Assembly (NCBI RefSeq): GCF_013181195.1
Contig: NZ_SMZP01000005.1
Span: forward strand, 310,001 to 374,000
Direction: 5' to 3'
DNA from: Caulobacter sp. RHG1
Lineage (GTDB): Bacteria > Pseudomonadota > Alphaproteobacteria > Caulobacterales > Caulobacteraceae
Length of the DNA stretch: 64,000 nucleotides
Under the pieces are notes generated by a model. It saw nothing but the letters and a program-made list of their open reading frames with translations, ran no database searches and was not told where the DNA came from. Position numbers and translations under genes: made by a program. Every line of letters begins with the position of its first letter. Position 1 is the stretch's first letter. Positions 39,050 through 46,858 of the stretch are shown here, piece by piece.

Positions 39050-39865
39050 GTGTCTCAATCGTCGTTGCGCCAGTCGCCGGCCTCGCTTCGTGAACGGCTG
39101 GGCGGCGCCATTCACGCTTCGCGAACGGCGGTGACCGGCAGGGACTCCCGGCGCGGCTTTGCCGTGTCGGCCGCGGCCGGCGTGTTCCTGGCGCTGTTCG
39201 GAACCTTCGGCACCCACGCCGTGCCGTTCGGGATCCGCCTGGTCTATTGGGTGGGCCTATGCGTGGCCGGCGCAGTCGTCGGCACCCTGGTCAGCCGGCT
39301 GATCGGCCGCGAGGGTCGGGCCGACGCCAAGCCCTGGCTCTATGGCTCCATGACTGTGATTGGCGTCACCCTGCCCTTCACGGCGGTGGTCTGGCTGGTC
39401 AGCGAACTGGTCTTCCAGCGCGGATTGCGGCCGCAAGCCCTGCCGCTGTACCTGGCCCCGGTGCTGATCGTCACCACCGCCATGACGGCGCTGAACTTTC
39501 TGGTCCAGCGTCGCCCGGAGCAGACCCATGCCGCCCCCGCCGGCGCGCCGGCCCCGCGCTTCATCGAGCGCCTGCCACCCAAGCTGCGCGGCGGCGAGCT
39601 CTATGCCGTCGAGGCGCAGGACCATTATCTGCGCCTGCACACCTCGCGCGGCCAGGACTTGATCCTGATGCGACTGTCCGACGCCGTCGCCGAACTCGAC
39701 GGCATCGAAGGCGCTCAGACCCACCGCTCGTGGTGGGTCGCGAAAGCCGCGGTGCAGGACGCCCGGCGCGGCGACGGCCGGGCCACCCTGCAGCTGAAGG
39801 GCGACATCGAAGCGCCCGTCAGTCGCGCCTACGCCAAGGCGTTGCGCGAGGCGGGCTGGTTCTAG
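39050..39865 (+). CDS. Membrane-anchored LytTR-type DNA-binding regulator
   Basis: About 271 residues from a GTG at 39050, with GGAG 11 bases upstream (another in-frame GTG is at 39038). The N-terminal half has four predicted membrane helices (AVSAAAGVFLALFGTF, IRLVYWVGLCVAGAVVGTL, LYGSMTVIGVTLPFTAVV and LYLAPVLIVTTAMTAL). The C-terminal half is a LytTR domain: GELYAVEAQDHYLRLHTS, LILMRLSDAVAEL and QTHRSWWVAKAAV. Such proteins bind direct repeats near promoters from a membrane-tethered position. It is divergent from the DUF2306 operon and is the natural candidate for its regulator. Its TAG stop overlaps the stop of the convergent efflux gene within CTAG. Confidence 0.88.
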   Translation: MSQSSLRQSPASLRERLGGAIHASRTAVTGRDSRRGFAVSAAAGVFLALFGTFGTHAVPFGIRLVYWVGLCVAGAVVGTLVSRLIGREGRADAKPWLYGSMTVIGVTLPFTAVVWLVSELVFQRGLRPQALPLYLAPVLIVTTAMTALNFLVQRRPEQTHAAPAGAPAPRFIERLPPKLRGGELYAVEAQDHYLRLHTSRGQDLILMRLSDAVAELDGIEGAQTHRSWWVAKAAVQDARRGDGRATLQLKGDIEAPVSRAYAKALREAGWF

Positions 39866-41268
39866 GCCGACCAGCCACCGCCGAGCGCCTTGTAGATCGC
39901 CACCACGTTGGTGTTGACGCCGGTCTCGGCCACGGTCAGGGCGTCCTCGGCGGCCAGCAGGGTGCGTTCGGCGTCGAGCAGCACCAGGAAGTCGATGCCG
40001 CCCTCCTTGTACTGCACGCGGGCCAGCTCGGCCGCGCGGCGCGAGGCGGCCGCCTGGTCGGTCAGGCTGCGCAGCTGGGCCTGCTGCTGGCTGTAGGCGA
40101 CCAGGGCATTCTCCAGGTCCTCCAGAGCGCGCAACACGGTCTGGTCGTAGCTGGCCAGGGCCGCGTCGTCGCGAGCCCGCGCCGCTCGCAGGCGGGCGTG
40201 GGCGCTGCCCAGGTCGAGGGCTGGCCAGCTGATCGTCGGAGCCACCGACCAGGCCTGGCTGGCGCTATTGCCGAAGCCCGTGGCCGTGCCCGACAGGAAG
40301 CCGACGAAGCCGGTCACCGACACCCGCGGGAAGAGGTCTGCCGTGGCCACCCCGACCCGCGCCGTCGACGCCGCCAGACGACGCTCGGCCGCCTGCACGT
40401 CCGGGCGACGGCGCAGCAGATCGCCGGCCTCGCCGATCGGCAGGGCGGTGATGAGCGGCTGAACGTCGTTGGCGCGCGCCACCAGCAGCGTATCCAGCGC
40501 GCCGGGCCGCTGGCCGGTCAGCACCGCCAGGCGATGGTTGGCGCGCTTCTCGGCCGTGATCAGGGCTGGGATCACCGACTCGGTGGCGTTGAGGCGGGCT
40601 TGAGCGCTCGCCACGTCGATCGGGCTGCCGGCCCCGGCGTCGAACCGCACCTTGGTCAGGCGCACGGTCTCGCGCTGGGTCTCCAGGTTGCGCTGGGCGA
40701 CCTTCAGCCGGGCCTGGGCGCCGCGCAGTTCGAGGTAGTTGCGCGCCACCTCGGCGGCGACCGTGACCTGGGCGTCGCGCAGGTCGGCCTGGACAGCGCC
40801 CGCCTCCGCGCCGGCCGCCTGGACACCGCGCCGGACGCGGCCGAACAGGTCGATCTCCCAGCGGGCGTCGAAGCCGGCCTGGTAGCTCTCGATCTCGGCC
40901 CGCTCGGTCGTGAAGCCGGGCTGCTGCTGGTCACGCTTGGCGTAGGTCCCGTTGGCGGTGACGTGCGGCAGCTGGTCCAGTCTCTGCTCGGTGAACAGGG
41001 CCCGGGCCTCGCCGACGCGGGCGACCGCGATGCGCAGATCCAGGTTCCCGCCCAGGGCCTGGCCGACCAGCTGGTCCAGCACCGGATCGCCAAACGCCTT
41101 CCACCACTGGGCTTCGGGATTGGCGGCGGTGAAGACGGCCGGGTCGGCGTTCTGGAAGGCCGCCGGCGGGGTCACCGGCGCCGTGTAGTTCGGCCCCACC
41201 GCGCAGGCGGCGGCCGTCAGGGAGACGCCGGCGATCAGCGCGGCGCGCAGGGTGTTGATGACAGACAT
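39862..41268 (-). CDS. RND efflux outer-membrane factor lipoprotein (NodT/OprM family)
   Basis: 468-residue outer-membrane channel of a tripartite pump. The signal carries a lipobox, SLTAAAC, with Cys22 the likely lipidated residue. Then come VGPNYTAPVTPPAAF, typical of the NodT family, and two OEP domains with long helices (VAAEVARNYLELRGAQARL and LVAYSQQQAQLRSL). Its ATG overlaps the TGA of the RND pump gene as TGATG at 41266-41270, so translation is coupled. The C-terminal stop shares CTAG with the LytTR gene. The set (adaptor, pump, channel) is complete at this locus. Confidence 0.92.
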   Translation of the reverse strand: MSVINTLRAALIAGVSLTAAACAVGPNYTAPVTPPAAFQNADPAVFTAANPEAQWWKAFGDPVLDQLVGQALGGNLDLRIAVARVGEARALFTEQRLDQLPHVTANGTYAKRDQQQPGFTTERAEIESYQAGFDARWEIDLFGRVRRGVQAAGAEAGAVQADLRDAQVTVAAEVARNYLELRGAQARLKVAQRNLETQRETVRLTKVRFDAGAGSPIDVASAQARLNATESVIPALITAEKRANHRLAVLTGQRPGALDTLLVARANDVQPLITALPIGEAGDLLRRRPDVQAAERRLAASTARVGVATADLFPRVSVTGFVGFLSGTATGFGNSASQAWSVAPTISWPALDLGSAHARLRAARARDDAALASYDQTVLRALEDLENALVAYSQQQAQLRSLTDQAAASRRAAELARVQYKEGGIDFLVLLDAERTLLAAEDALTVAETGVNTNVVAIYKALGGGWSA

Positions 41269-44200
41269 CAGTGAGCCTCCGCGGCCGGAGCCGCCGTGGT
41301 CGTCACCGTCTTGGTCGCGGCTTTGCGGGCCGTGAAGCGGCGGATGACGTAGTAGAAGACGGGGGTCAGGATCAGGCCGAAGATCGTCACGCCCAGCATG
41401 CCGGAGAACACCGCCACGCCCATGGCCCGGCGCATTTCAGCGCCCGCGCCGTGCGACACCACCAGGGGATAGACCCCCATGATGAAGGCGATCGAGGTCA
41501 TCAGGATCGGCCGCAGGCGCAGGCGGCAGGCCTCCAGCACCGCTTGCAGCGGGCTGTCGCCGTGTTCCTCGCGTTCCTTGGCGAACTCGACGATCAGGAT
41601 GGCGTTCTTGCACGCCAGCCCCACCAGCACGATCAGGCCGATCTGGGTGAAGATGTTGTTGTCGCCCTTGCTGATCCAGACGCCGGCCAGGGCCGACAGC
41701 AGGGTCATCGGAACGATCAGGATCACGACCAGCGGCAGGCTCCAGCTTTCGTACTGGGCGACCAGCACCAGGAAGGCCAGCAGCACGCAGAGCGGGAAGA
41801 CGAAGACCGCCGTGTTGCCCGCCAGGATCTGCTGGTAGGTCAGTTCGGTCCACTCGTAGCCCATGCCGTTGGGCAGCTCCTTCTTGGCCAGGTCTTCCAG
41901 GGCCTTCTGGGCCTGGCCGGTCGAGAAGCCGGCGCCAGGGCCGCCGTTGATCTCGGCCGTGAGCATGCCGTTGTAGTGGCTCTCGCGGTCGGGACCGGTG
42001 GCTTCGTTGAAGCTGACGAAGGCGCCCAGCGGGATCATCTGGCCGTCGCCGTTGCGGGTCTGCAGGCGCAGCATCTGCTCGGGCTGCAGGCGGAAGCTCT
42101 GGTCGGCCTGCACGTTGACCTCGTAGGTCCGCCCGAAGCGGTTGAAGTCGTTGACGTACAGCGAGCCCAGATAGACCTGCATCGTCTCGAACAGGTCGGT
42201 CAGGGACACGCCCTGGGCCCGGGCCTTCTCGCGATCGATGTCGGCCTGGATCTTAGGCACACTCACCTGGTAGCTGGAGAACACGCCGGCCAGGGCGGGG
42301 TCCTGCCGCGCCTTGTCCATCAGGTTCTGGGTCGCCTTGTAGAGCTCATCCGAACCCAGGCCCGCCTTGTCGACGATCTGCATGCGGAAGCCGCCGATGG
42401 TGCCCAGGCCCTGGACGGCCGGAGGCGGGAAGACGGCGATCTGGGCGTCGGCGATGGCGCCGAACTTCTGGTTCAGGGCGCCGACGATGGCGCCGGCCTG
42501 GGTTTCCTTGCTCTCACGGTCCTTGAAATCGTCCAGGGCGTAGAACACCGCGGCCGAGTTGGGGCTGTTGATCAGGCCATTCACCGACAGGCCGGGGAAG
42601 GCCACCGAGTGCTTGACGCCCGGAATGGTCTTGGCGATCTCGCCCATCTGGCGGACCACCGCTTCCGTACGATCCAGCGAGGCGGCGTCGGGCAGCTGCA
42701 CGACGGCGACCACATAGGCCTTGTCCTGCTGCGGCACGAAGCCGGTCGGGGTGCGCGAGAAGGCGAAGATGGTCAGCACCAGCAGCACGCCGTAGACTAC
42801 CAGGCCCGCGGTGGAGCGGCCCAGGGTCTTGGCCACGCCGTTGACGTAGCCGTTCGAGGCCTTGGCGAAGAAGCGGTTGAACGGGTTGAACAGCCAGCTC
42901 AGCGAGGCGTCGATCAGCTTCTGGAAGCGGTCCTTGGGCGCGTCGTGCGACTTCAGGAGCACCGCGGCCAGGGCCGGCGACAGGGTCAGGGAGTTGATGG
43001 CCGAGATCACCGTCGAGATGGCGATAGTCAGGGCGAACTGACGGTAGAACTGGCCCGACAGGCCGCTGATGAAGGCGGTGGGAATGAACACCGCGCACAG
43101 CACCAGCGCGGTCGAGATGATCGGTCCGGTCACCTCGCCCATCGCCTTGCGGGTGGCGTCGGCGGGTTCGAGGCCGAGCGCGATATTCCGCTCGACATTC
43201 TCGACCACGACGATGGCGTCATCGACGACGATGCCGATGGCCAGCACCAGGCCAAACAGGGTCAGGGCGTTGAGGCCGAAACCCAGCATCAGCATGATCG
43301 CGAAGGTGCCGATCAGCGAGACGGGCACGGCGATCAGCGGAATGATCGAGGCGCGCCAGCCTTGCAGGAACAGCACCACCACCAGCACGACCAGGATGAT
43401 GGCCTCGATCAGGGTGTGGACCACCGAGTCGATGCTTTCCTGCACGAAGGCCGTGGTGTCGTAGACGATCTCGTAGTCGACGCCTTCCGGGAATTCCTTC
43501 TTCAGCTCGGCCATCGTCTTCTTGATGTTGGCCGCCATCTCCAGGGCATTGGAGCCCGGGCGCTGGAAGATCGGCATGGCCACGGCCGGCTTGTTGTCCA
43601 GCAACGAGCGCAGGGCGTAGTTGTTGGCGCCCAGCTCGACGCGGGCCACGTCGCCCAGGCGGGTGATCTGGCCGTCGCCGCCCGAGCGGACGATGACCTG
43701 GCGGAATTGCTCCTCGTCGGTCAGGCGACCGGGGGCGTTGATCGACAGCTGGAAATCGGCGCCCGACCCGGCGTTGGGCGGGGCGCCCAGTTGGCCGGCG
43801 GCGACCTGGACGTTCTGTTCGCGCAAGGCGCGGACGACGTCGCCAGCGGTCATCGACAGAGCGGCCAGCTTCTCGGGATCCAGCCAGACGCGCATCGAGT
43901 ACGAGCCCGCGCCGAAGATCTGCACGTCGCCAACGCCGTCGATGCGCTTCAGCCGGTCGCGCACGTTCAGCTGCGCGTAGTTGCTGAGGTACAGCATGTC
44001 GTAGCGATTGTTCGGCGAGGTCATGTGCACGACCAGGGTCAGGTCGGGCGAGGCCTTGTCGGTCGTCACCCCGATCCGTTGCACCTCCTGGGGCAGTTTG
44101 GGCAGGGCCTGGGCGACGCGGTTCTGGACCTGCACCTGGGCCTTATCCAGGTCGGTGCCGAGCGCGAAGGTCACGGTCAGCACCATGGCCCCGTCGGCGG

Positions 44201-44453
44201 CCGACTGGGACGACTGGTAGATCATGCCCTCGACGCCGTTGATCGCCTGCTCCAGCGGAGCGGCGACGGTCTGGCCGATGACGGACGGGTTGGCGCCCGG
44301 ATAGGCGGCGCGCACGACCACGGTCGGCGGCACGACTTCCGGATATTCGCTGATCGGCAGCTGGGGCAGCGCCACCAGGCCGGCGAGGAAGATGACGATG
44401 GAGAGCACGGCCGCGAAGCGCGGCCGGTTCACGAAGAACTTCGAGAAGGACAT
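41268..44453 (-). CDS. RND efflux pump, HAE1 (AcrB/MexB) family
   Basis: 1061-residue proton-driven drug exporter. The start MSFSKFFVNRPRFAAVLSIVI is the usual cytoplasmic edge and helix 1. Proton-relay Asp-Asp is in GIVVDDAIVVVENVERN (helix 4). Two large periplasmic porter domains and the remaining helices are intact, and length is normal for AcrB (about 1050). I use the ATG at 44453, because the longer frame to 44546 adds no family sequence. It lies 155 bp downstream of the adaptor gene, behind an intrinsic terminator, and is coupled to the channel gene by a 1-base overlap. Specificity cannot be read from sequence; multidrug or aromatic solutes are typical. Confidence 0.95.
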   Translation of the reverse strand: MSFSKFFVNRPRFAAVLSIVIFLAGLVALPQLPISEYPEVVPPTVVVRAAYPGANPSVIGQTVAAPLEQAINGVEGMIYQSSQSAADGAMVLTVTFALGTDLDKAQVQVQNRVAQALPKLPQEVQRIGVTTDKASPDLTLVVHMTSPNNRYDMLYLSNYAQLNVRDRLKRIDGVGDVQIFGAGSYSMRVWLDPEKLAALSMTAGDVVRALREQNVQVAAGQLGAPPNAGSGADFQLSINAPGRLTDEEQFRQVIVRSGGDGQITRLGDVARVELGANNYALRSLLDNKPAVAMPIFQRPGSNALEMAANIKKTMAELKKEFPEGVDYEIVYDTTAFVQESIDSVVHTLIEAIILVVLVVVLFLQGWRASIIPLIAVPVSLIGTFAIMLMLGFGLNALTLFGLVLAIGIVVDDAIVVVENVERNIALGLEPADATRKAMGEVTGPIISTALVLCAVFIPTAFISGLSGQFYRQFALTIAISTVISAINSLTLSPALAAVLLKSHDAPKDRFQKLIDASLSWLFNPFNRFFAKASNGYVNGVAKTLGRSTAGLVVYGVLLVLTIFAFSRTPTGFVPQQDKAYVVAVVQLPDAASLDRTEAVVRQMGEIAKTIPGVKHSVAFPGLSVNGLINSPNSAAVFYALDDFKDRESKETQAGAIVGALNQKFGAIADAQIAVFPPPAVQGLGTIGGFRMQIVDKAGLGSDELYKATQNLMDKARQDPALAGVFSSYQVSVPKIQADIDREKARAQGVSLTDLFETMQVYLGSLYVNDFNRFGRTYEVNVQADQSFRLQPEQMLRLQTRNGDGQMIPLGAFVSFNEATGPDRESHYNGMLTAEINGGPGAGFSTGQAQKALEDLAKKELPNGMGYEWTELTYQQILAGNTAVFVFPLCVLLAFLVLVAQYESWSLPLVVILIVPMTLLSALAGVWISKGDNNIFTQIGLIVLVGLACKNAILIVEFAKEREEHGDSPLQAVLEACRLRLRPILMTSIAFIMGVYPLVVSHGAGAEMRRAMGVAVFSGMLGVTIFGLILTPVFYYVIRRFTARKAATKTVTTTAAPAAEAH

Positions 44454-44567
44454 GGCAGTCTTTCCGGGGGAGGAGCGGAAACGAGTACGCGCCAAAAAGG
44501 CGTGGTGGGGGCGCAAGCGGTCCCTCCCCGCCAATCGGCGAGCCAAAGGAACCGTTCGAAACCCTGG

Positions 44568-44602
44568 AAAAAGACGCCCGGCTCAGACACTCGAGCCGGG
44601 CG
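44568..44602 (-). terminator. Strong intrinsic terminator inside the RND operon
   Basis: CGCCCGGCTC / GAGCCGGGCG, a 10-bp perfect stem with an 8-base loop (44575-44602), followed on the minus strand by TCTTTTT. It stands 6 bases past the adaptor stop and 115 bases before the pump start. Confidence 0.85.
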
Positions 44603-44608
44603 CTACGC

Positions 44609-45787
44609 TTAGTTCTGGCGGGTGTTCGTCTCGAGCGCCGCCAGCTGGGCCAGGTCGGCGACGTCGGTCTTGACCTTGACCGGCGCGACGGTGTCGCCCG
44701 GCTTGACCTTCTGCAGGCCGCCGACGATCACCCGGTCGCCGGGCTTCAGGCCCTGGCGGATGATGCGCAGGTTGCCGGCCAGCGGACCGATCTCGACCGG
44801 GCGATACTCGGCCTTGTTGTCCTTGCTGACCACGACGACGTAGCGCTTGCCCAGATCGGTGGCGACGGCGCGATCGGGGGCCAGAGCCACCGTCTGAGCC
44901 TCGGCGCTGACCATGCGGATGCGGGCGAACAGGCCCGGCGTGAAGCGGCCGTCGGCATTGGCGAAGATCGCCCGGCCGTTGATCGTGCCGCTCTTGGCGT
45001 CCATGGCGTTGTCGATGAAGGCCAGCTTGCCGACATGCGGATAACCGTCCTCGGTCATCAGGCCCATATAGACGGGGCTCTGCTTGCCGCGTTCGTTGGC
45101 GGCGTACTTCAGGAAGGTCTGCTCGTCGGCGTTGAAGGCCGCGTAGATCGGGGTGTCGGACACCACGGTCGTGAGCAGGCTGGCCTGGGTGACCAGGTTG
45201 CCACGGGTGATGATCGCCTTGGAGACCCGGCCGTCGATCGGCGAGGTGACCTTGGTCCATTCCAGGTTCAGGCGGGCGGTCTGCAGGGCGGCCTGGGCCG
45301 AGGCGACATTGGCCTGGGCGGCGCGCTCTTCGGAGGCGACGCGGTCGAATTCACTGCGGGCCAGGGCGTTCTGTTCCAACAGGCGCTCGCCGCGCTGGCG
45401 GTTCACGATCGCCAGGTCCAGCTGGGCCTTGGCGCGGGCCACCTCGGCGGCGGCGCGGTCGGCCTCGGCCTTGTAGGGGCGCGGGTCGATCTGGAAGAGG
45501 ACCTGACCCTTGCGGATGCGGGCGCCTTCCGAGAATTGCGCGCCGTCAATGAAACCGGAGACGCGCGGGCGGATCTCGACGGTGTCGATCGGCTCGAGAC
45601 GACCGGTGAAGTCGTCCCACTGGCGCAGGGACTTGAAGGCCACGTCGGTCACGGTGACCTGGGCCGGCGGCGGGGCGGCGGCTTCCTGCTTGGCTTGAGC
45701 CGAGCAGGCAGCCAGCACGGCGACGGCGGCGAGGCCGGCGAACGAAGTGACAATGGGTCGAAGGCGAGCGGGGGGTTGAAGGCGCAT
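44609..45787 (-). CDS. RND periplasmic adaptor subunit (MFP, AcrA-like)
   Basis: 392-residue adaptor linking pump and channel. The ATG at 45787 has AGG 9 bases upstream; a TTG at 45808 is a weaker alternative. The signal ends in a lipobox, AVLAACSAQ, so the protein is probably a lipoprotein. Then follow the barrel-sandwich/lipoyl region (IDPRPYKAEADRAAAEVARAKAQL), an alpha-hairpin, and FARIRMVSAEAQTVALAPDRAV in the beta-barrel and membrane-proximal domains. It is the second gene of the leftward set, behind a small 53-residue gene. The following terminator at 44568 may make it more abundant than the pump. Confidence 0.92.
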   Translation of the reverse strand: MRLQPPARLRPIVTSFAGLAAVAVLAACSAQAKQEAAAPPPAQVTVTDVAFKSLRQWDDFTGRLEPIDTVEIRPRVSGFIDGAQFSEGARIRKGQVLFQIDPRPYKAEADRAAAEVARAKAQLDLAIVNRQRGERLLEQNALARSEFDRVASEERAAQANVASAQAALQTARLNLEWTKVTSPIDGRVSKAIITRGNLVTQASLLTTVVSDTPIYAAFNADEQTFLKYAANERGKQSPVYMGLMTEDGYPHVGKLAFIDNAMDAKSGTINGRAIFANADGRFTPGLFARIRMVSAEAQTVALAPDRAVATDLGKRYVVVVSKDNKAEYRPVEIGPLAGNLRIIRQGLKPGDRVIVGGLQKVKPGDTVAPVKVKTDVADLAQLAALETNTRQN

Positions 45788-45839
45788 GGGGAGATGCCTG
45801 TCGGACAAAGAGTTGATGCGGGGGTTCTTGTTGTTCTGG

Positions 45840-46001
45840 CTATTCGTGCAGGAAGAACGGGCGGGCCTGGGCGGCCTCGGCCTCTTCCATGGTCTCGATC
45901 CAGCGCGGAAGCGCCGTGGCCTTGCAGATCATGAAGGCCAGCAAACCCTTGCACGGCGCGGCGTCGGCGGCGGGGGCGAAGTCGGTCGCTTGAGGCGGCA
46001 T
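45840..46001 (-). CDS. Small protein at the head of the RND operon
   Basis: 53 residues. The ATG at 46001 has GGAG 8 bases upstream, and the frame ends with TAG at 45840, 52 bp before the adaptor gene. The protein begins PPQATDFAPAADAAPC, has a short hydrophobic core (KGLLAFMICKATA), then PRWIETMEEAEAAQARPFFLHE. Two Cys are present. The good ribosome site and its position as first gene under the TetR-type divergent promoter argue for real translation. No family is recognised. Possible roles: pump accessory peptide or leader. Codon use resembles its neighbours (G/C at third positions). Confidence 0.6.
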   Translation of the reverse strand: MPPQATDFAPAADAAPCKGLLAFMICKATALPRWIETMEEAEAAQARPFFLHE

Positions 46002-46105
46002 GGCGTGCGCTCCGTTTTTAGGGTCTAAGAGAATGAAATGTCGCAGGGCCTGTTACTTGACCTGAGCGACCCGAAGGACGATTTAGGATGTGACGGGACC
46101 GTTCG

Positions 46106-46133
46106 GTATCATCGCCACGTGGCGGAGAGATAC
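46106..46133. promoter_or_regulatory. Candidate TetR operator between the RND operon and its regulator
   Basis: A composite dyad: CGCCACGTGGCG (46113-46124) is a perfect 12-bp palindrome, flanked by GTATC (46106-46110) and GATAC (46129-46133) that also pair. It lies in the 170-bp divergent gap, 38 bp before the tetR start. TetR-family operators of this size are typical, and no other protein is implied. Confidence 0.6.
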
Positions 46134-46171
46134 TGACCGGTAACTCGCACGTCAAGGAGAGGCCTGCCGAA

Positions 46172-46804
46172 ATGGCGACAAGAAATTCTGGGGACGATGT
46201 CGGGGGCGACACGGAAGCAGCGGCGGCGGTGTGCGCGCCCGCGTCCAAACGACCCGCGCGGGACCGGATCTTCGAGACCGCCCGCGAGCTCTTCTACCAG
46301 CACGGCATCCGGGCCGTCGGCGTCGAAACGATCGCCGCCGAGGCCGACGCCACCAAGATGACGCTGTACCGCAACTTCCCGTCCAAGGACGAGCTGGTCG
46401 CCGCGGTGCTGCGCGAGCAGGAGCGCGAGTACTGGGCCTGGTGGGAAGAGGTCACGTCCTACTGCTGCACCGAGCCGCGCGCCCAGCTGGAGGTGATCTT
46501 CGACGCCTTCGAGACCAAGGCCTGCAAGCAGGACATCCACGGCTGCCCGCTGTCGAACGCCGCCATCGAGCTGCACGAGGAGAACCACCCGGCCCAGGTA
46601 GTGTCGGTCAACTACAAGAAAGAGCTGCACCGGCGGCTGATCGACCTGTCCCATCGCGCCGGAGCCAAGGACGATGACCTCGCCGACGCCCTGATGCTCT
46701 TGATGGAGGGCGCCGCCACCGCCCGTGTCACCCTGGGCGCCGACGGCCCCGTCCGCGCGGTGGCTCGTTCGGCCCGGGCGCTGATCCGGTGTCACCTGGA
46801 CTAA
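46172..46804 (+). CDS. TetR family regulator of the RND operon
   Basis: 210-residue TetR regulator. The HTH covers about residues 28-75: RDRIFETARELFYQHGIRAVG then VETIAAEADATKMTLYRNFPSKDELVAAVL. The C-terminal domain has five Cys-containing helices (SYCCTEPR, TKACKQDIHGCPLSN), which is a somewhat unusual Cys content and could allow redox or thiol sensing. The ATG at 46172 has an AAGGAGAGG-like site. It is divergent from the RND set with a dyad in between, the classic arrangement of a local repressor. Confidence 0.9.
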   Translation: MATRNSGDDVGGDTEAAAAVCAPASKRPARDRIFETARELFYQHGIRAVGVETIAAEADATKMTLYRNFPSKDELVAAVLREQEREYWAWWEEVTSYCCTEPRAQLEVIFDAFETKACKQDIHGCPLSNAAIELHEENHPAQVVSVNYKKELHRRLIDLSHRAGAKDDDLADALMLLMEGAATARVTLGADGPVRAVARSARALIRCHLD

Positions 46805-46814
46805 AGAAAATCCG

Positions 46815-46841
46815 CTCATTCCCGCGAAAGCGGGGGATGAG
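46815..46841. repeat. Short Caulobacter-type intergenic hairpin element
   Basis: CTCATTCCCGC-GAAA-GCGGGGGATGAG forms an imperfect hairpin at the convergent junction of tetR and the LuxR-type gene. Copies of this CCCGCGAAAGCGGG motif are frequent between genes in Caulobacter genomes. It may end both transcripts. Confidence 0.5.
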
Positions 46842-46858
46842 CGATGTGGGGGATGGGC

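Noticed and set aside
41271..44612. A 1113-residue open frame on the + strand opposite the RND pump
   Set aside because: It is the antisense shadow of a clear family member, with a His/Gln/Asp/Gly-rich repetitive content and no domain.
46052..46145. GTTAC and GTAAC half sites in the RND divergent region
   Set aside because: They are too far apart and too short; the 46106 dyad is a far better operator.
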